Origin: Tolypocladium sp. Sup5 PDA-1
Lineage: Eukaryota > Ascomycota > Sordariomycetes > Hypocreales > Ophiocordycipitaceae
Length of the DNA stretch: 64,000 nucleotides
Assembly (NCBI GenBank): GCA_000750105.3
Contig: JPHH03000010.1
Span: 558,001 to 622,000, forward strand
Direction of reading: 5' to 3'
The notes beneath the pieces are model-generated. The model saw only the letters and a program-made list of their open reading frames with translations, searched no databases and was not told where the DNA came from. The translations under genes were made by a program, and so were the position numbers. Position 1 is the first letter of the stretch, and each line of letters begins with the position of its first letter. Below are positions 35,645 through 48,112 of this stretch, one piece after another.

Positions 35645-38231
35645 GTTGACTCTGCCGGACAGTTGGTCAATTAAGCTACGCGCGCACGTTTCTTGTGGTA
35701 AATCGAAAGGCCCTCAGCATGACGCTGGCTTCTCTTGACGAGAAGATTCGACATCTGATTCACGACGGATTTCGGCAAACAAACTTCGGGAGGTCTTTTG
35801 AGCGATACAGGACGGCGATACCAAAGTTTAGAACAACCATCCGTTTGGCAACAAACACATTTTTTGGCGCGTGTCCTTTTTCTAATCCCCCCCTGTTGGC
35901 TTGCCTCTTTTCCTCCCCCTTGAAAATTTTCGAGTTTTTCATTCGGTTCACAAGGTGGAAGGCTCTCGGTTTCTCTCTCCTGGCCGCCAATGCCTGGGTC
36001 TACTGCGGCGTCTACTACGGCGGCCATTTCCAAGGGGGTTCCTTTCTGCACAGGTTGTAATTGCACGATCAATGTTTGATGTTTCTATTTTATGTTAACA
36101 GAGAAGACGGATATGCCTCACGGCACCAAACGTTTTGATATTTAGTTCTGACTTTCATTGGTCTCTTTCGTTTTTCGGTTGGTGGTTTGGGGGTTCAAAC
36201 TGGGGCATTGATGGATGCGCAGGCGGTCGTTTGTGTTTTTTGCCTACGAGAGAGCTAGGGTACGAGATGGCGTGAGCGCCGGGGCGGACTGTACCTTTGC
36301 AGTTGGCGATGGTCATGGCTCGCCCGCGGGTGAACGGAGGACCGAGCTCTTCGCAAAGGTCGAGGTTGTGTTACGTGTTAGCAATACAGACTGCTAATTC
36401 ATGGCGAATGCGTCCGTCCTGTGGTGCCCTCGGTCCTATCTGAAGTTCCACTCAAATCTTGCCCTGCTCACTCGCCCCCTTTTCTGTCATTTTCCCTCGA
36501 GCTCCTCACAGGCTTTTTCTGTTGGCAAGCTAATCTGCTCATTGTCGATACGTGTGTGGTTGGAGCCCTCTGGCGGGGCAATCCAAATCCAACGAACCCC
36601 TGAGACGCCCCGCCCGTGCTCTCCCCCTCGCCATTAACACTCATCTATTCACGGAGGATGCCGGCAGACCAACAGGACTTGCGGTCAGAGTCGAGAACGA
36701 CTTGTACGTATTGTCTCTTCTGGCAGTTGCAGAATGCCGCAGCTTCAAGTGGGTTCTATTGGGAACAGGCGACGCGCGGACGAGCCATAGGACGAGCCGT
36801 ACTGGGCGAACTGGGCCTGTTCCGGCGACGGTTGACCATGTGTGGCTTGGGTACCGGAGAGCCCCCCGGAGAGCCCCCATGGGTGCAAGGCTCGACGTCC
36901 GCACTGGCTCAGAGTTGCAGTAAGATGGGACGGGAGACCCGGAGTGTCGGTGGTCGGGATGCGAGCGTGGCAGTCGCCACATTGCCTTATTTCTGGGGCT
37001 ACGGCCAGAGCTGATCAGGCTGTGGCGGTAGGTTTTCGGGGCGAACAGAGCCGTATCCTAAAGCGGCTTTTTCGGGCGGAACGACAGCAGCAGGATGGAT
37101 GTGCCGGAGATTGCTCCCAGATGGGGGTGTCACGCTTTCCATCCTGTGCGCGAGCAGCCTACGAAGGGGAGGGCCGCCAAGCGGAATCCGAACAGCGGAG
37201 GGGGGGACCGCTAGTCAGACGAGTTGATGGAGGGGGGACGCTGCCGGCCGGGGCGGCACGGGAGGACGCTTCCTCGCTGGGAACTCTGCTGGCAACTACT
37301 GCACGAGTTTCGCGACGGGCCTTTGTTCCCTCCCGTTTTCCCGCTGGGTTAGACAGAGCCCTGGAGCCCACTTGGGGCTTGGGTGGCCGTCGCTCGATAG
37401 TCGTTTAGCGTTTTGGGCGCGGTTAAACCCTCGTGGACCGCGCGGTTTTGGCAGACGGACTGGGAAAAAGGAGGCGGGGCTTGTGTTAGTGCTTGCGAGC
37501 TGTGGCCGCGTGTGGTGGAGGTGGGAAAGGCGAGGCGGTAAGGTTTCTGGAAACAAAGGGGGGGGGTGTACTGGGTGCTCAGCTGATGCCGTTGTGTCTG
37601 CCAGGCCTTTTACACGAGGGCCGTTTTTCACTGTTGGTGTGGTTGTGTTGGAACTTGTTGGTATTGTTGTTGGGGGTGGTGGGTTATTGTCACGATAGGA
37701 GCATGGTGGTGTTGAGCGGTTGTTGATATCGGGGCCGTGGAATGGGCGGCCGAGTCCCGTGACGCGGGGGCCGGCGACGGCGGCGGCATCTCGCAGTAGG
37801 CACGTTTTTGTCTCAGGCTGGATCGGAATGGGATGCGTGTGAGACATGTGTGATCGGATTGTTCGGTTGTTCCTGCAGGGTGCATAAGCGTCGAGGTGTG
37901 GGTGGTGTGGCAAACAGACTGATGGACTGACAGATAGCCCTCGCCGCCGACTTGGATGCCGGGTCACATGAGGCCATGGGGGGGGGATCCAGCAGACATC
38001 AGGGTGTATGGACGCTTCGTTTGGTTTTACGTATACGTGTCTTGTCCTGTTCCGGTGTGTCCGCTGTTATCTTTCCCTCGCTCCCTTCTCGGTGTGCCCC
38101 CGTCAGCTCGGCAAACTCTACACCTGGGCAGATACACAAGCCCCCCCCTCGTGGGCTGTTCGGTGAGCAGAGCAGGATGCCACCGCATCCGGTCGTTCCC
38201 GCTACGGCTCGGCTAGCTGCGAGGCGCGAAA

Positions 38232-38245
38232 GGGGGGGGGGGGGG
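38232..38245. repeat. G14 homopolymer
   Basis: Fourteen guanines in a gene-free spacer. Confidence 0.9.
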
Positions 38246-39250
38246 CGTGTGGGAATGTGGGCTGCTGGGCCGGGTTCGACTGGAATGCAGATGACGCTTT
38301 TGGGGGACGGAACCCAGCCCTTGGGATCATGTCTCAGTTTGTGTTTCTTGCGACACGCCCCCAAGGCCCCGTACCGGTGACATACGTATGGGGAGATAGA
38401 AGCGGGAAGATATGGAAATGGGGAGCGACGGAGGAGCGTGCCGAGTCAGTTGTCCGTGTTTGCTGAGTCGGGCCGGAGGGGCGAGGGGAGCCGACCGACC
38501 GGGTGCGGGACGCTTTTTGCCGGGCAGTGGTGGAAGTTTGCTGGGCGGGAGGCTGAGGGAAGGTTTGTAGGTAGCGAACGGATAAGTCATGTTTGCGGCT
38601 GGGGGTGTTGGTTGCGGCATGGAGTTGGAGTGATGGCTTGCTGGCATGGACCCGGCATGACTGTTGGATAGAAGCGTTGCGTGCCTTTTCTTGTGCTCTT
38701 ATTTCTTTCACATTTGACTCTTCTTTCGTAGGCTTACGCGCGAGACGTAATTGAGAACTGTCTTGTTCCCCGGATGTCTCTTGCGGCTCTTGATATAGAG
38801 AAGCGGCCCTTTGCGAAGCTGCCCCTTTGCGAAGCTGCCCCTGACTCGTCCGGCCATCGGGGAACATGACAGCGAAGTCGGGTCTTTTGCATACGCCGAG
38901 GCCTCCTTGGGCTCTTTCGAGTCCCGTCTCGTGGTTTGAAAGTCGGTACCGGCTTGGGAAAAGGAGGTACACGACGATTCGAGGACCCCCCGGCCGCTAT
39001 GGAGCCTCGCGGGATCCGAGCCCAAGACTCGCGAGACGGCGGTCCGGGTGCGTGGGTGCGGAAGCAGGGTTTCGGTGTGTTGACGCTGGGGGTGGCCTGC
39101 GTTGTACGGCGGTGCAGGACTGTTCTGTTCTTGGGAGTGTCGTGTGTTGCTCCATGGACTTGCGGTCTGTACGGCAAGCGCAGGGTTGCCGTGGCGAGTG
39201 GACATCTCCCTAGGCGAGTCTCTTATACTAGTTCTGGTGACTCGCAGTGG

Positions 39251-40866
39251 ACTACCCCTTCGGCGTGCTCTCGGTCTGTCTAACAGGATGTAGTTTCTAA
39301 TCACAACTATCAGTTACTACGAGCTGTCGACCGGTTACCAGCTACGCGACTCGATCCATTCGACTCTAGAAACGACGGCGATCCTGGACAGGTACGATGC
39401 AAGTAATCAAACCATACAAGAGACAGCAGGGGTGTTCCAGCGGTAGAGACCCGCACGGGGTTGTGCAAAGACCTCTCCCGAGTTTAAAGGGCAACCCCAA
39501 TGCTCTCCTGCCCACGCGGTAGAGTTGCCACTTTGCTTCCCTTCTGTCTCCTGTTGCAAAGTTAGTTGGTTTGCTGCAGCTACTCGAAACACAGCATTCC
39601 TCCAACGCAGAGTTTCAAATGACTCTTCTACACTGCCGTAGCCGTTGGTTGTCAACAGCTATTGTTCGGTAAGTTTAGTATGTTTTGGCACGGGGGTTAT
39701 CAAAAGGAAATAGTTTCTTGTCGTCTGTTTCTATTCTACGCTTTGCCTTGGATCTTCGGTGTCGGCCACGGTCTCTGACAATGGTGGCGTTGTACTCCCT
39801 GTCTTTGATTTTGGAATTCTAGCTTTCCGCTCTGTCACTCAACGCAAGGGTGGCCTGGTTCTAGCACGAATAGCTCTACGTCAACTTGTTGCAAAAGCAC
39901 TGCTAATTGCAAGCTACAGGACTTTGAATCCTTCGACGCGTACGCTCGTACCCTATTGCGTTTTCATTAGTCTCGGTTGATACTCCATACCCAGCCTATA
40001 CCCGGGGTTTCGAATCACACGGCCACTCGTGCTATTGCCGTGCGAAGGACCGTGTGTCAAGATTCCCTGTCCTTGAACGAACCCTATACAAAGAAACTAC
40101 GAAGTGCGAAGTAGAACCTCGATCGAACCTCGAGGCCGTCCCAATCGAACAAAGGCATGCAGCCCGTCGACCAGCCGCTCTTCCCATCGGTGTTGCCACA
40201 CACCGTCCTGGAGTTCTATTCTGCGAGTATTGGAGCCTGCAGCTGCCTATGCATTACTAAATTATTCATGGCAGGTCATAGGCTGTGGCCCACCCCCAGT
40301 GGCTGCATATACGAATACGGATTTAGCGCCAAAGTCCTATTATTACGTCGTGCTGTTGCCTACCCGGGACCTATTCTTGGACCTTTTGACAGGCCGTGCT
40401 GAAGTGGAATGGCAATGGCAGGCCTTTCAACACGTTACACTGTTGGCTACTGCTGCGTCGGGGTAGCAACATTGTCAAGCCCTAGTTTTTGTCTCTATTG
40501 AGCCAAGAGCGACGCATCGAAGGGTATGTTGTTATATCTGCCCCGAGACGCAGAACTACCCGCCAGCTAGAGGCCTACCCTCCACCACGTCAGTGTCGTT
40601 GCACCCACGACTCCGTGTGGAGCCAACCATAACAAGAGTAGGCATACAGCTACAGTAAATAAGTTAAACAACCCTCGTTAATATGCCCAGTTCCGCTCTG
40701 CTCTATGCTTGACGCCAATTTATAAACCATTCCCAACCTCTACATGCCATTGCCCAGTAAATATCGGACCACATCCTGTTTTAGGCCGTAACGTCATATC
40801 GTTACCAAAGAACATATCGAAGGCCGTTCCTTAGTGTCGATTTGTAGTGTCAAGGCCCGCCGGCCC
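39251..40866. other. Lower-GC patch, possible degenerate mobile element
   Basis: From about 39.25 to 40.8 kb the base composition shifts visibly toward A/T compared with both flanks. Short frames (for example 39759-39980, 40104-40466) contain ordinary-looking residue mixtures but no recognised domain. No terminal repeat or target-site duplication could be found by eye. A decayed transposon or old gene relic would fit, but this is inference. The right end abuts the stop codon of the F-box gene. Confidence 0.35.
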
Positions 40867-42557
40867 TCACAGTTGGACCGGTGACCGACATCGTGGTGTC
40901 TCGGACGCCGCCTCTTCTCGCACTCCGTGCCCCCCACGCTCATTTCTCTCCAGCACAAAGCACCGTTCCGCATAGACCCCCTGAGCGTTCTGCTTCTTCC
41001 ACCCGTAGCCCATCCGCCGCACCATGACGCGCCGCCACCCACCCACGTTGATGGTGATGCGCCTCCAGGGCAGCTCCGGCCGCTGCTGCTCCCTGAGATG
41101 AATCAGGCTATTAAACGTTTTCAGGGCGGCGTCGTAGTCGCGGTCGGTTCGTGGATCGACTCTGTCGTTTGCCCGGAGGCGAGTTTGGACATGCAGTGTC
41201 AACGTGTTGAGGCTGGGGAACGAGCATACGGCTTCGAGGAAATCGCGGGGCTTGCAGAGTGCAATGTCCATGTCTAGCTCGAGGGTGTGGACAAAGGTCA
41301 ACTGAACACCCAAGATAGCCAAGTCTTCTAGCCCCAGAGTCGGGCATCTCTTGTTGTCCTCCTCAAAGCCAACGTGGTCCCTGAACCGAAGCGTCCGGAG
41401 CGAGTCTCGGTGCTCTTGGATTGCGTCGAGCCCGAAAATCTGCGTATGACAGGTGATGTCGAGCGTTTCCAGCGCATTTATGTGGTGCTTGATTAGATCG
41501 TACAGGCGTCGTGTGGCACTGGGCCGCATGTCCTGCAAGTGGCCGCCGTAATCCTCCACTTTCAAGGTCCGTAGAAGAGCAAAGTCGGGCAGGTAGACGG
41601 AATTGAGGAAGTTGGAGACGGGTATGTTGACCAGCTTTAGTGACCGAATCCGCGAAAAGTCCCAGTGCTTGGCCACTTCCTCTGGAGAGTGTTCCCAGTT
41701 GTACGATTTCAACGCTAGATCCGTGATCGGCGGTACTCGCTCTTCGCCTTGAAACTTGAAACTCGTCCCAATCCCGAGATCTTGGTAGTGAAGCGTCTGG
41801 AGACGCGGTGACTGCATGATGAGCCGCTTCAGCGAGTCGGGTCTCGTGGTCAGGGGCGGATTTGGATTCAAAAGCTTTAGGGATACCAAATGCCTGGTCA
41901 GAGTGGCGTTGAAGTAGGATTCGTCAAAATCATGCTGGACGCCGCCGAGGGGCAGGTTTTCGATGTATATTTGTGTGTCATTGCGGCGTATTTGGCTATA
42001 TTCCAGGATATCGGATGGTAACCACAGCCTGGGGATGCGGTCATATTGCGGAACGTAACACCACCTGGACGGCGGCGAAGCTACTTGTTAGAAACCGCAC
42101 GATTTTGTGCAAGCAACGAGACGTACCTGATGGATGAAAGCCGTTGTATCCTACACAGGAGTCGCCTAACGCTCTGTGAATCAAGATCACTGCGGACGAT
42201 TACGTGGTTTGTGTGCTGGGAAACGTGCTCGAGGGCACGGGGGTAGAGATGCTCCGCACTCAGATCAAGCATGGCGTCGTTGAGTTCGATGGCATGGTAA
42301 ACAACGGGGGTAGCAAGACAATTAAATCTCCGGCAGACGAGCCGCAGTGCAGATAGAGATCTGTGGTCAACAACTCGCAGCTTCAAGGAGATGTTCTGTT
42401 AGTACACTCCCAGCGTGGCGCCGCAGAAACTGGCCGCAAGAAGGCGACAGCAACGAGGGAAACGTACTTGGCCCAAAATCAAGCCCAGAATCTCCGGCGA
42501 CAGACGGGCCAGCGGTTGTCTTATCGTGGCGTGGTGGCTCAAAGACGGGGTTGCCAT
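40867..42557 (-). CDS. F-box protein with leucine-rich-repeat-like C-terminus
   Basis: Three exons: 42557-42468, 42380-42127 and 42064-40867. Introns are 87 bp (GTACGT, TACTAAC branch) and 62 bp (GTACGT, CTAAC branch). The product is 513 aa. The F-box at about residues 14-65 reads PLARLSPEILGLILGQ then a conserved SALRLVCRRFNCLATPVVY. The remainder has irregular leucine-rich segments (SLKLLNPN, LRTLKVEDYG, LETLDITC, LRTLRFRDHV, LNTLTLHV) typical of fungal F-box/LRR proteins. F-box proteins link substrates to SCF ubiquitin ligases through Skp1; the substrate here is unknown. An in-frame upstream ATG at 42665 would add 36 residues, and I chose 42557 because it immediately precedes the F-box. 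This class expands rapidly in fungi, and the gene sits between two gene-poor stretches. Confidence 0.87.
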
Positions 42558-45500
42558 CTGGTGGACGACGTGCTGACGACATGTAGGTGTGACGGAGGGG
42601 GTGCTGGACGGATAAGATGGCAGCTGCGGAAGTCGAGGCAAGGGGAGGGTCGATGAAGATATCATCTTGTCTACCCCGAGTGCAGCGTAATGGACGGATG
42701 GACGGATGGACGGCTATGAAGGAAGATGATGCCATGAGCCATGGGAAGATTACGCTCTCCCTATGTAGGAATGCCGCCGTTGGAGGACTATAGGATGTCA
42801 GGCCAGGCCAAGGTAGGGGAGAGCATTGGGCACGATATGGCGCGAGCGTGGTCGGTCCAGGACCCGGGGTGTTCGGGCTGGGGATCGAGCAAGGAAGGCA
42901 GGTCCTCGATAGGCGCAGCTAAGGTGATTCAAGAGAGGCCAGGCGAGTCGCGACAAGGTAAATGGGACGACAGACTTGTCAAAAGCCGCTGGCCCGCCGG
43001 GTCGCGGCTGAGGGGCGAGGGCGGGCGGCACTTGGTCCCAGTCTCGGCCCCAGCCAGTCGAACCACGTAGTGCCTTGGAGGAAGTTGGAGCCGCCATTGG
43101 AGAGAGAGGTGGACTCGTGGCTTGGGGACGTAATGCAAGCCGCTGGGGTCTGAACCACGGGACGGGAGGAGTCGATGAACCAATGCTATAACAGCTGCGG
43201 TGCCCCCGTGGCTTTTACGTTTGGCAGTGCGATCAGACGGACAGCCACGTAGCAAGAGCATGTGAAGAGAGGCCGAGAGAGACCGGGGACGGTCCCGGAA
43301 GAAGACGGTGATGCTCGTTCACGGGCCGGCTGGCGCGGGCGCTGTCAGGGTGGATGGATGCAACATCTCCTGCATGTGTATCCGTATCCGTATAGGGACA
43401 GGGCAAGGTAGTAGGACGGAGGTTTCCAACGATGGCGAGGAGGTCTCGACTTGGCCGAGATCCCGAGACGGAAACGGAAACGGAAAGGAAAAGAAGCCTG
43501 CCTTGCCTTGGGCCCTGGGAAAGACAGCTAAGCATGGAAATGTGCCCGCTGTGGTGCTCGCTTGGGCCACGACGAGGACGATGCTTTCTAAGCGATGTCC
43601 CGAAGCTCGCAAAAGCTGCGGGCACTGGCCGCTGGGGGCGCTCTATGGGAGGCGCCGAAGGCCAGGCTAGCAGATGCTATGCCGTAAATGAATAGCAGGA
43701 AAACGGCCTCCACTTGCCCACGGCCTTTCTCCAACTGGGGCCTGGGGGAGGAGAGGAGATTGAGAACAAGCGATGGCTGACTTCGTGCTATGTGCCTGAG
43801 GAAGCATGAGGAAGTACGGAGTACACGGCGCTCGTAGGGCTCGACGGTGAAGGAGCGAGGTAGGAGGTTCCTTCTCGCAAGAGTCACCCGAAAAGGGCAA
43901 TCGCACGACCCCCGGCGGCCAATCGGGTTTACGTGCCAGGCGGCCAATGGCGTGCAGGCGACCCCCCCGGAAGGCGCACGCCGCAACGCCGCACGCGCCC
44001 CAGAGGCAGCTGCCAACCACGAGTCCACAACGAAGGACGACGTTGCGGGACGAAGAACGACTCAAATTTAACTTTTTTTTCTTTCTGCATCTCGTATTCC
44101 ACCGAGTACGGGGCATGGCATTGTCTGTCGATGGATGACGAGTATGGGTGCAATATGGCGCGCTGACTAGATGAGACGGGCGGCCGTATGCGGACACGCT
44201 CATGAGCTGATGAGAGGGGACGCTCTGGCCTGGCTGACGGTGGCATGTTCTCGTTGACGGTGCCTTCGTTCCCAATCCAATGGCTGGCCCGCGAAGCACA
44301 CACCCGCTGGTGCGAGGCCTGTCCAATGAATCGATGAGGCAACTCGCTCAGCTCACGCGACGACGAACCCCCCAACCCCCAAGGGCCGTTGGCGTTGGGT
44401 GCCCGTGGCTGGAAAACAAGGATGAGGCTACAATCGCGGGTCGGACCATGGATGGCATTACCGCTGCATCCCGAGCACGGCCAGCATCATGGATATCCCT
44501 CCCATCGTCCACCCGGCCTGTCGGGTCCTCTCACGCCTCACGGAGCCGAACGCGCGTGAATGCTTGAACGGCCGTCCTCCGTCCCCCGCCCACGCGTACT
44601 TATCCAATCCCAAGTACGCAGGTTACGTGGCACCGCTGCCCATAAGAACATGCTCGTACCTGCTGCATGATAGTTATGCCTCTTATCCGGCTGGGCGGAC
44701 AAGTTACATGGAGGTCGGTGCTCGAGCATTTATCATGCCCCCTGCATCGGGAACAAGCCGTTATGCCGCACCATAGTTCAAGCTTTGGGGCTTCTCCCCC
44801 TCTCGATGGAGAATCTCCAAGACTGAACCAAACAACTCCAAGTCTCAACCGTCGAGGAGGAGCACGGCAGCGGCTGGAAATTGGGCGGCCCCGCCCCCAC
44901 TATTATCCGGCGCTGGGGGACGAGACCCTTTTTTCTGCCTTTTCGTAAGCAGTGGATGCGGCCGCGACTGGAACTTGCGACTGGCTCGACGGGCCCTGCA
45001 AGCAAGCCTCATGTACAAACCACTGCACGTCGGGCCTCGCTCGCATGGCCCAACGTCATCTCCATCTGCTGCTGCTGCATGGATGGGGGTGCTATCGGTT
45101 TGACAAGGGCGAACCGGCAGATTGCGTTTATGCATGTAATTCGCTCTACGGAGTACGAGTATGCGTTTACAGAAGCCTGCGCCCACACTTCCTGCGTCTG
45201 GTGCCTGATCTGTACCTATGTCTGTCCACGTCCAACACGCCCCCCAACGCAGCGATCCGTGTAACACCATCCCGTGCAACTCCAACAACCGCTCGCCATG
45301 ATATACACATATACGTAGATACCGCAGCGTCACCGCCATCCGATCAGATCTCATGTCATCTTGTTTATCTTGGCTTTCTTCACCCCCCACCCCCCACACA
45401 GCCCAGCCGCCCCGGAGAGCGGGCCGGCGGAAGCACGTTCCCGGGCCCAGCACCGGACCGCGCTGTGTCCCTCCGTCACGGAACCGCAGGCCAAGCGACA

Positions 45501-46398
45501 CCGTGCAAAAATAGAATGCCGGGCATGAGGACTTCGCGCGGCGGGTTTCCGACTTTCCGCAAGGGGCGGGGCCCGGGGGGGGGGGGGGGGGGGGTGTTGG
45601 ACAGACAGACATGTCGCGAGGCTGCCCGTGCGAGGTTGCTTGAGACGACGACGATGGCTCCATCTGCGGACATGAGCTCCCGCGCAGACAGAGTTGATGC
45701 AGCCCCGGCCGTTCGACGGCAGTGCCACAACGCGATGAGGCGAGCCTCCCGCGTCTCATCCTCCACAACAGCATCCGGGCCCGGGCATCGCTGTAAGCAG
45801 CCTCCCGAGCGTGGCTTGGTTACACACCACTCGGCCGTTGGCAGCGCCATCTTATGCCTCACAACGCCCCAAAACAACCCCCCCCCTTCACCTTCTGTCC
45901 AACACGACAGCGCCACAGACAACGTACCCTCGAGACCATCCACCCAGCGCGGGCGTGTGTCACCCCGCAAGACATGCATGCCCGCCCGACAAAAACGCCA
46001 CGCCGTGTTGAAGATCCATCCTTTCGGCTATCACTTGCGAGGAATACCAACCCGTCTGTCTGTGTCTGGGAGAGAACAAGCCAAAGAAAAAATGCGGAAC
46101 GAGGAAGAGAAGCGACAGGAGAAAAGTGCTTGCATGATGAGACGTGTTGCTGTAGTATGCTCGCGCTATGTATGGATGTCCCTCTCGTCCGACTCATCCC
46201 ATTCATCTGTCGTCCATGGCTGACGTGAACGCTCGCATTTTTGCAACAACAAAAAGGGGAATCATAACAATACAACGAAGCAGACATGAAGAGATCACAG
46301 GCCGTCTTTCCATAGATCCTCCCAGTATCCAGGCCCCCTACAGGGGCTTCACACGAACGCTCGCAGGCGACTGATTCGCACGCCAGGGCTCGAAAATG
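42558..46398. other. Intergenic spacer F-box / LSB5
   Basis: About 3.8 kb with no convincing gene. It includes the F-box promoter, two TACGGAGTA copies (43815-43823, 45147-45155) and a G20 tract (45575-45594). The long plus-strand frame at 44952-46223 is read straight through the G20 tract and is Ser/Arg/Pro-rich without domains, so I treat it as chance. Confidence 0.55.
45575..45594. repeat. G20 homopolymer
   Basis: Twenty consecutive guanines, preceded by GGGGCGGGGCCC. It could form a G-quadruplex, and the tract length may be misassembled. Confidence 0.9.
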
Positions 46399-48112
46399 CT
46401 AGTACCTGTGCGTAGGCTCCTTGCTCTTGGGCGTCGCTTCGTAAATGTCGTCATCGTCATTGGCTGCGCTGCGCTGTCCCGGCGGCGGCTGGAGGTGTAA
46501 ACCTGCCGCCCCGCTCGATGCGACAGGTCCGCTGACTGCCTCCTTTTCGTCTCCGTATCTCAATGCCGCCGGCTTGAAGCCCGGGTTAAAGGGCTCGTGC
46601 GCCAGTCTGTGATCGTTGTAGGCCCCCGAGGAGCTCTGGCCAACGTCGTTGGAGACGCCAGGTTGGGGGTCTCTGAAGGGGTCCTCAAAGGGATCCTCCA
46701 AGGACACTTCGTCATGGTCTTTGTGGTAACCAGACCTAGATGGGGCGTTCCCAGGGGGCGGTCCATCCGGTGCACTGTAAACCTCTGCCTGCTTGCCCTT
46801 GCCGTTCCCTCCCGAGGCCACTATGCCAGCCGCTACGGCCAGCGGAGTCGCGCTCGAGGTCTGCCAGTCCGGCTCACGGTCCGACCCATTCGTTATCTCT
46901 GGCGCCGGCGACACATCGTCCGAGCCCGTTCCGAGGCCCAGCTGCTTCTTTGCGCTCAGCACGGCGCGCTGGTGCTGGTTGAGCGCTGTTTGCAGCTGCT
47001 CGTTGGTGTCGATCAGGCTCTCCATCGTGTCATTGTCAGGGGACGGATTCTCCGACACCATGTACCCCTGGATACTCCGCGATGCGCTCAGGCAACGGTT
47101 CGCGAATTCTCTGATGAGCTCGTCCTGCAGCATCTCGCCCGGCGGCGTGTTCATAACAACCTGCTCGAGCAGCTTTGCAGACGTGCGCGCCTCCTCTAGC
47201 CGGCTGGCCAGCTCGATGGGGTCGGGGAGGCGGTGGTTGGAATGGGCCTTGGCAAAGTAGTTTTGGGAGTGGCGGTTGAGCTGGGCAGGCGGGCTCATCA
47301 TGGACGGACGCGGTCCTACGGGTGGCATTCGACCCTGCGAATGCGTTGTTAGTTTCCAGTCATGCGCCAGGGGCCACATCCCATGACGGCGTCTTACCCC
47401 GTAGTCCTTTAGCGCCTTCTCCTTTTCCTTCTTCCACATCTGGATAATCGGACCCAAGTTCTCGTCGTACATCTTGGTGTGCTCAAAGTCGTCGAGCGTC
47501 TCCATGAGGATTTGCCGCACGCTCCGGTCCTTGGAGTTCTTGAGCAGCGACTTCGTCGTGTCGACAAACTTGTCGTCCATGTTTCGCGTAAACGTCTGGC
47601 CGGGGTTGTCCGTCAAGATGCGCACCAGCATGATGGCGTTGTACTGCCACGACGGCCGTGATGAGTACTCCTTGCTCATGAACTTGCGGATGATGCGCGC
47701 GCACTCGGCGGCGGCCGCGGGGGAGGATTCGGCGGCGTCGACGATGGGGGGGAGGAAGAGCACCTCGTCGCTCTTGACGTTGCCGCCGGATTCGCAAAAC
47801 GCTTTCTGTATGGCCTCGTGTCAGCATGCGGCTCGCGTGTCCTCCGGTATTGCCGCTTTGTACGTACCACGCTGTTGTGGGCGGTGACTTCGGGGTTCTC
47901 TGCCGGCGTCGCGGCCGAGGCTGGCGGGGGTTCAGAGTTATTATTACCTGCAGCCGGTCAGTCAGTCTCGTCGTCCATGAATGGGTATGCTGGTTGAGCT
48001 CGTCCCCAGCGCGAGGATGGCGGCAAGGGCCAGGGGAAAGTGACGCACCGCCGGCCTTCTTCTTGATGCTCCCCAGCATCTTGTTCATGCTGAGTCCCTT
48101 CATGGACTTCAT
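46399..48112 (-). CDS. LSB5: VHS/GAT-domain protein, LSB5-like
   Basis: Four exons: 48112-48049, 47947-47868, 47805-47398 and 47334-46399. Introns are 101, 62 and 63 bp, and the product is 495 aa. The N-terminal VHS/ENTH-like superhelix spans about residues 25-180 (DEVLFLPPIVDAAESS, QYNAIMLVRILTDNPG, DKFVDTTKSLLKNSKDRSVR - 20 or fewer residues each). A GAT domain at about 225-330 (SRLEEARTSAKLLEQVV, ESLIDTNEQLQTALNQHQRA) binds ubiquitin or small GTPases. The C-terminus is disordered with acidic/phenylalanine DPFEDPF motifs of the kind used by endocytic adaptors. Yeast Lsb5 binds Las17 (WASP) and Sla1 and links actin assembly to endocytosis. The 63-bp third intron (GTAAGA, ACTAACA, CGCAG) is stop-free and in frame but has perfect splice signals. 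Confidence 0.87.

Larger units (their letters stand above)
35556..39250. other. Gene-poor region downstream of the Zn2Cys6 gene
   Basis: It begins with the gene's 3' UTR, including an A16 tract (35629-35644). A 121-codon frame at 35695-36060 has no ATG at its start and no recognised domain. A G14 tract lies at 38232-38245, and a 16-bp direct tandem repeat (CCCTTTGCGAAGCTGC) starts at 38807. The 223-codon Pro-rich minus-strand frame at 37296-37967 looks spurious. Confidence 0.5.

Noticed and set aside
35695..36060. 121-codon frame after the Zn2Cys6 gene
   Set aside because: Begins at GTG, in presumed 3' UTR, no recognised domain; a protein here cannot be supported.
37296..37967. 223-codon Pro/Thr-rich minus frame
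   Set aside because: Low-complexity translation of GT-rich spacer; no splice or domain support.
44952..46223. 423-codon plus-strand frame
   Set aside because: Its frame passes through the G20 homopolymer, whose length is uncertain, and the product lacks any domain.
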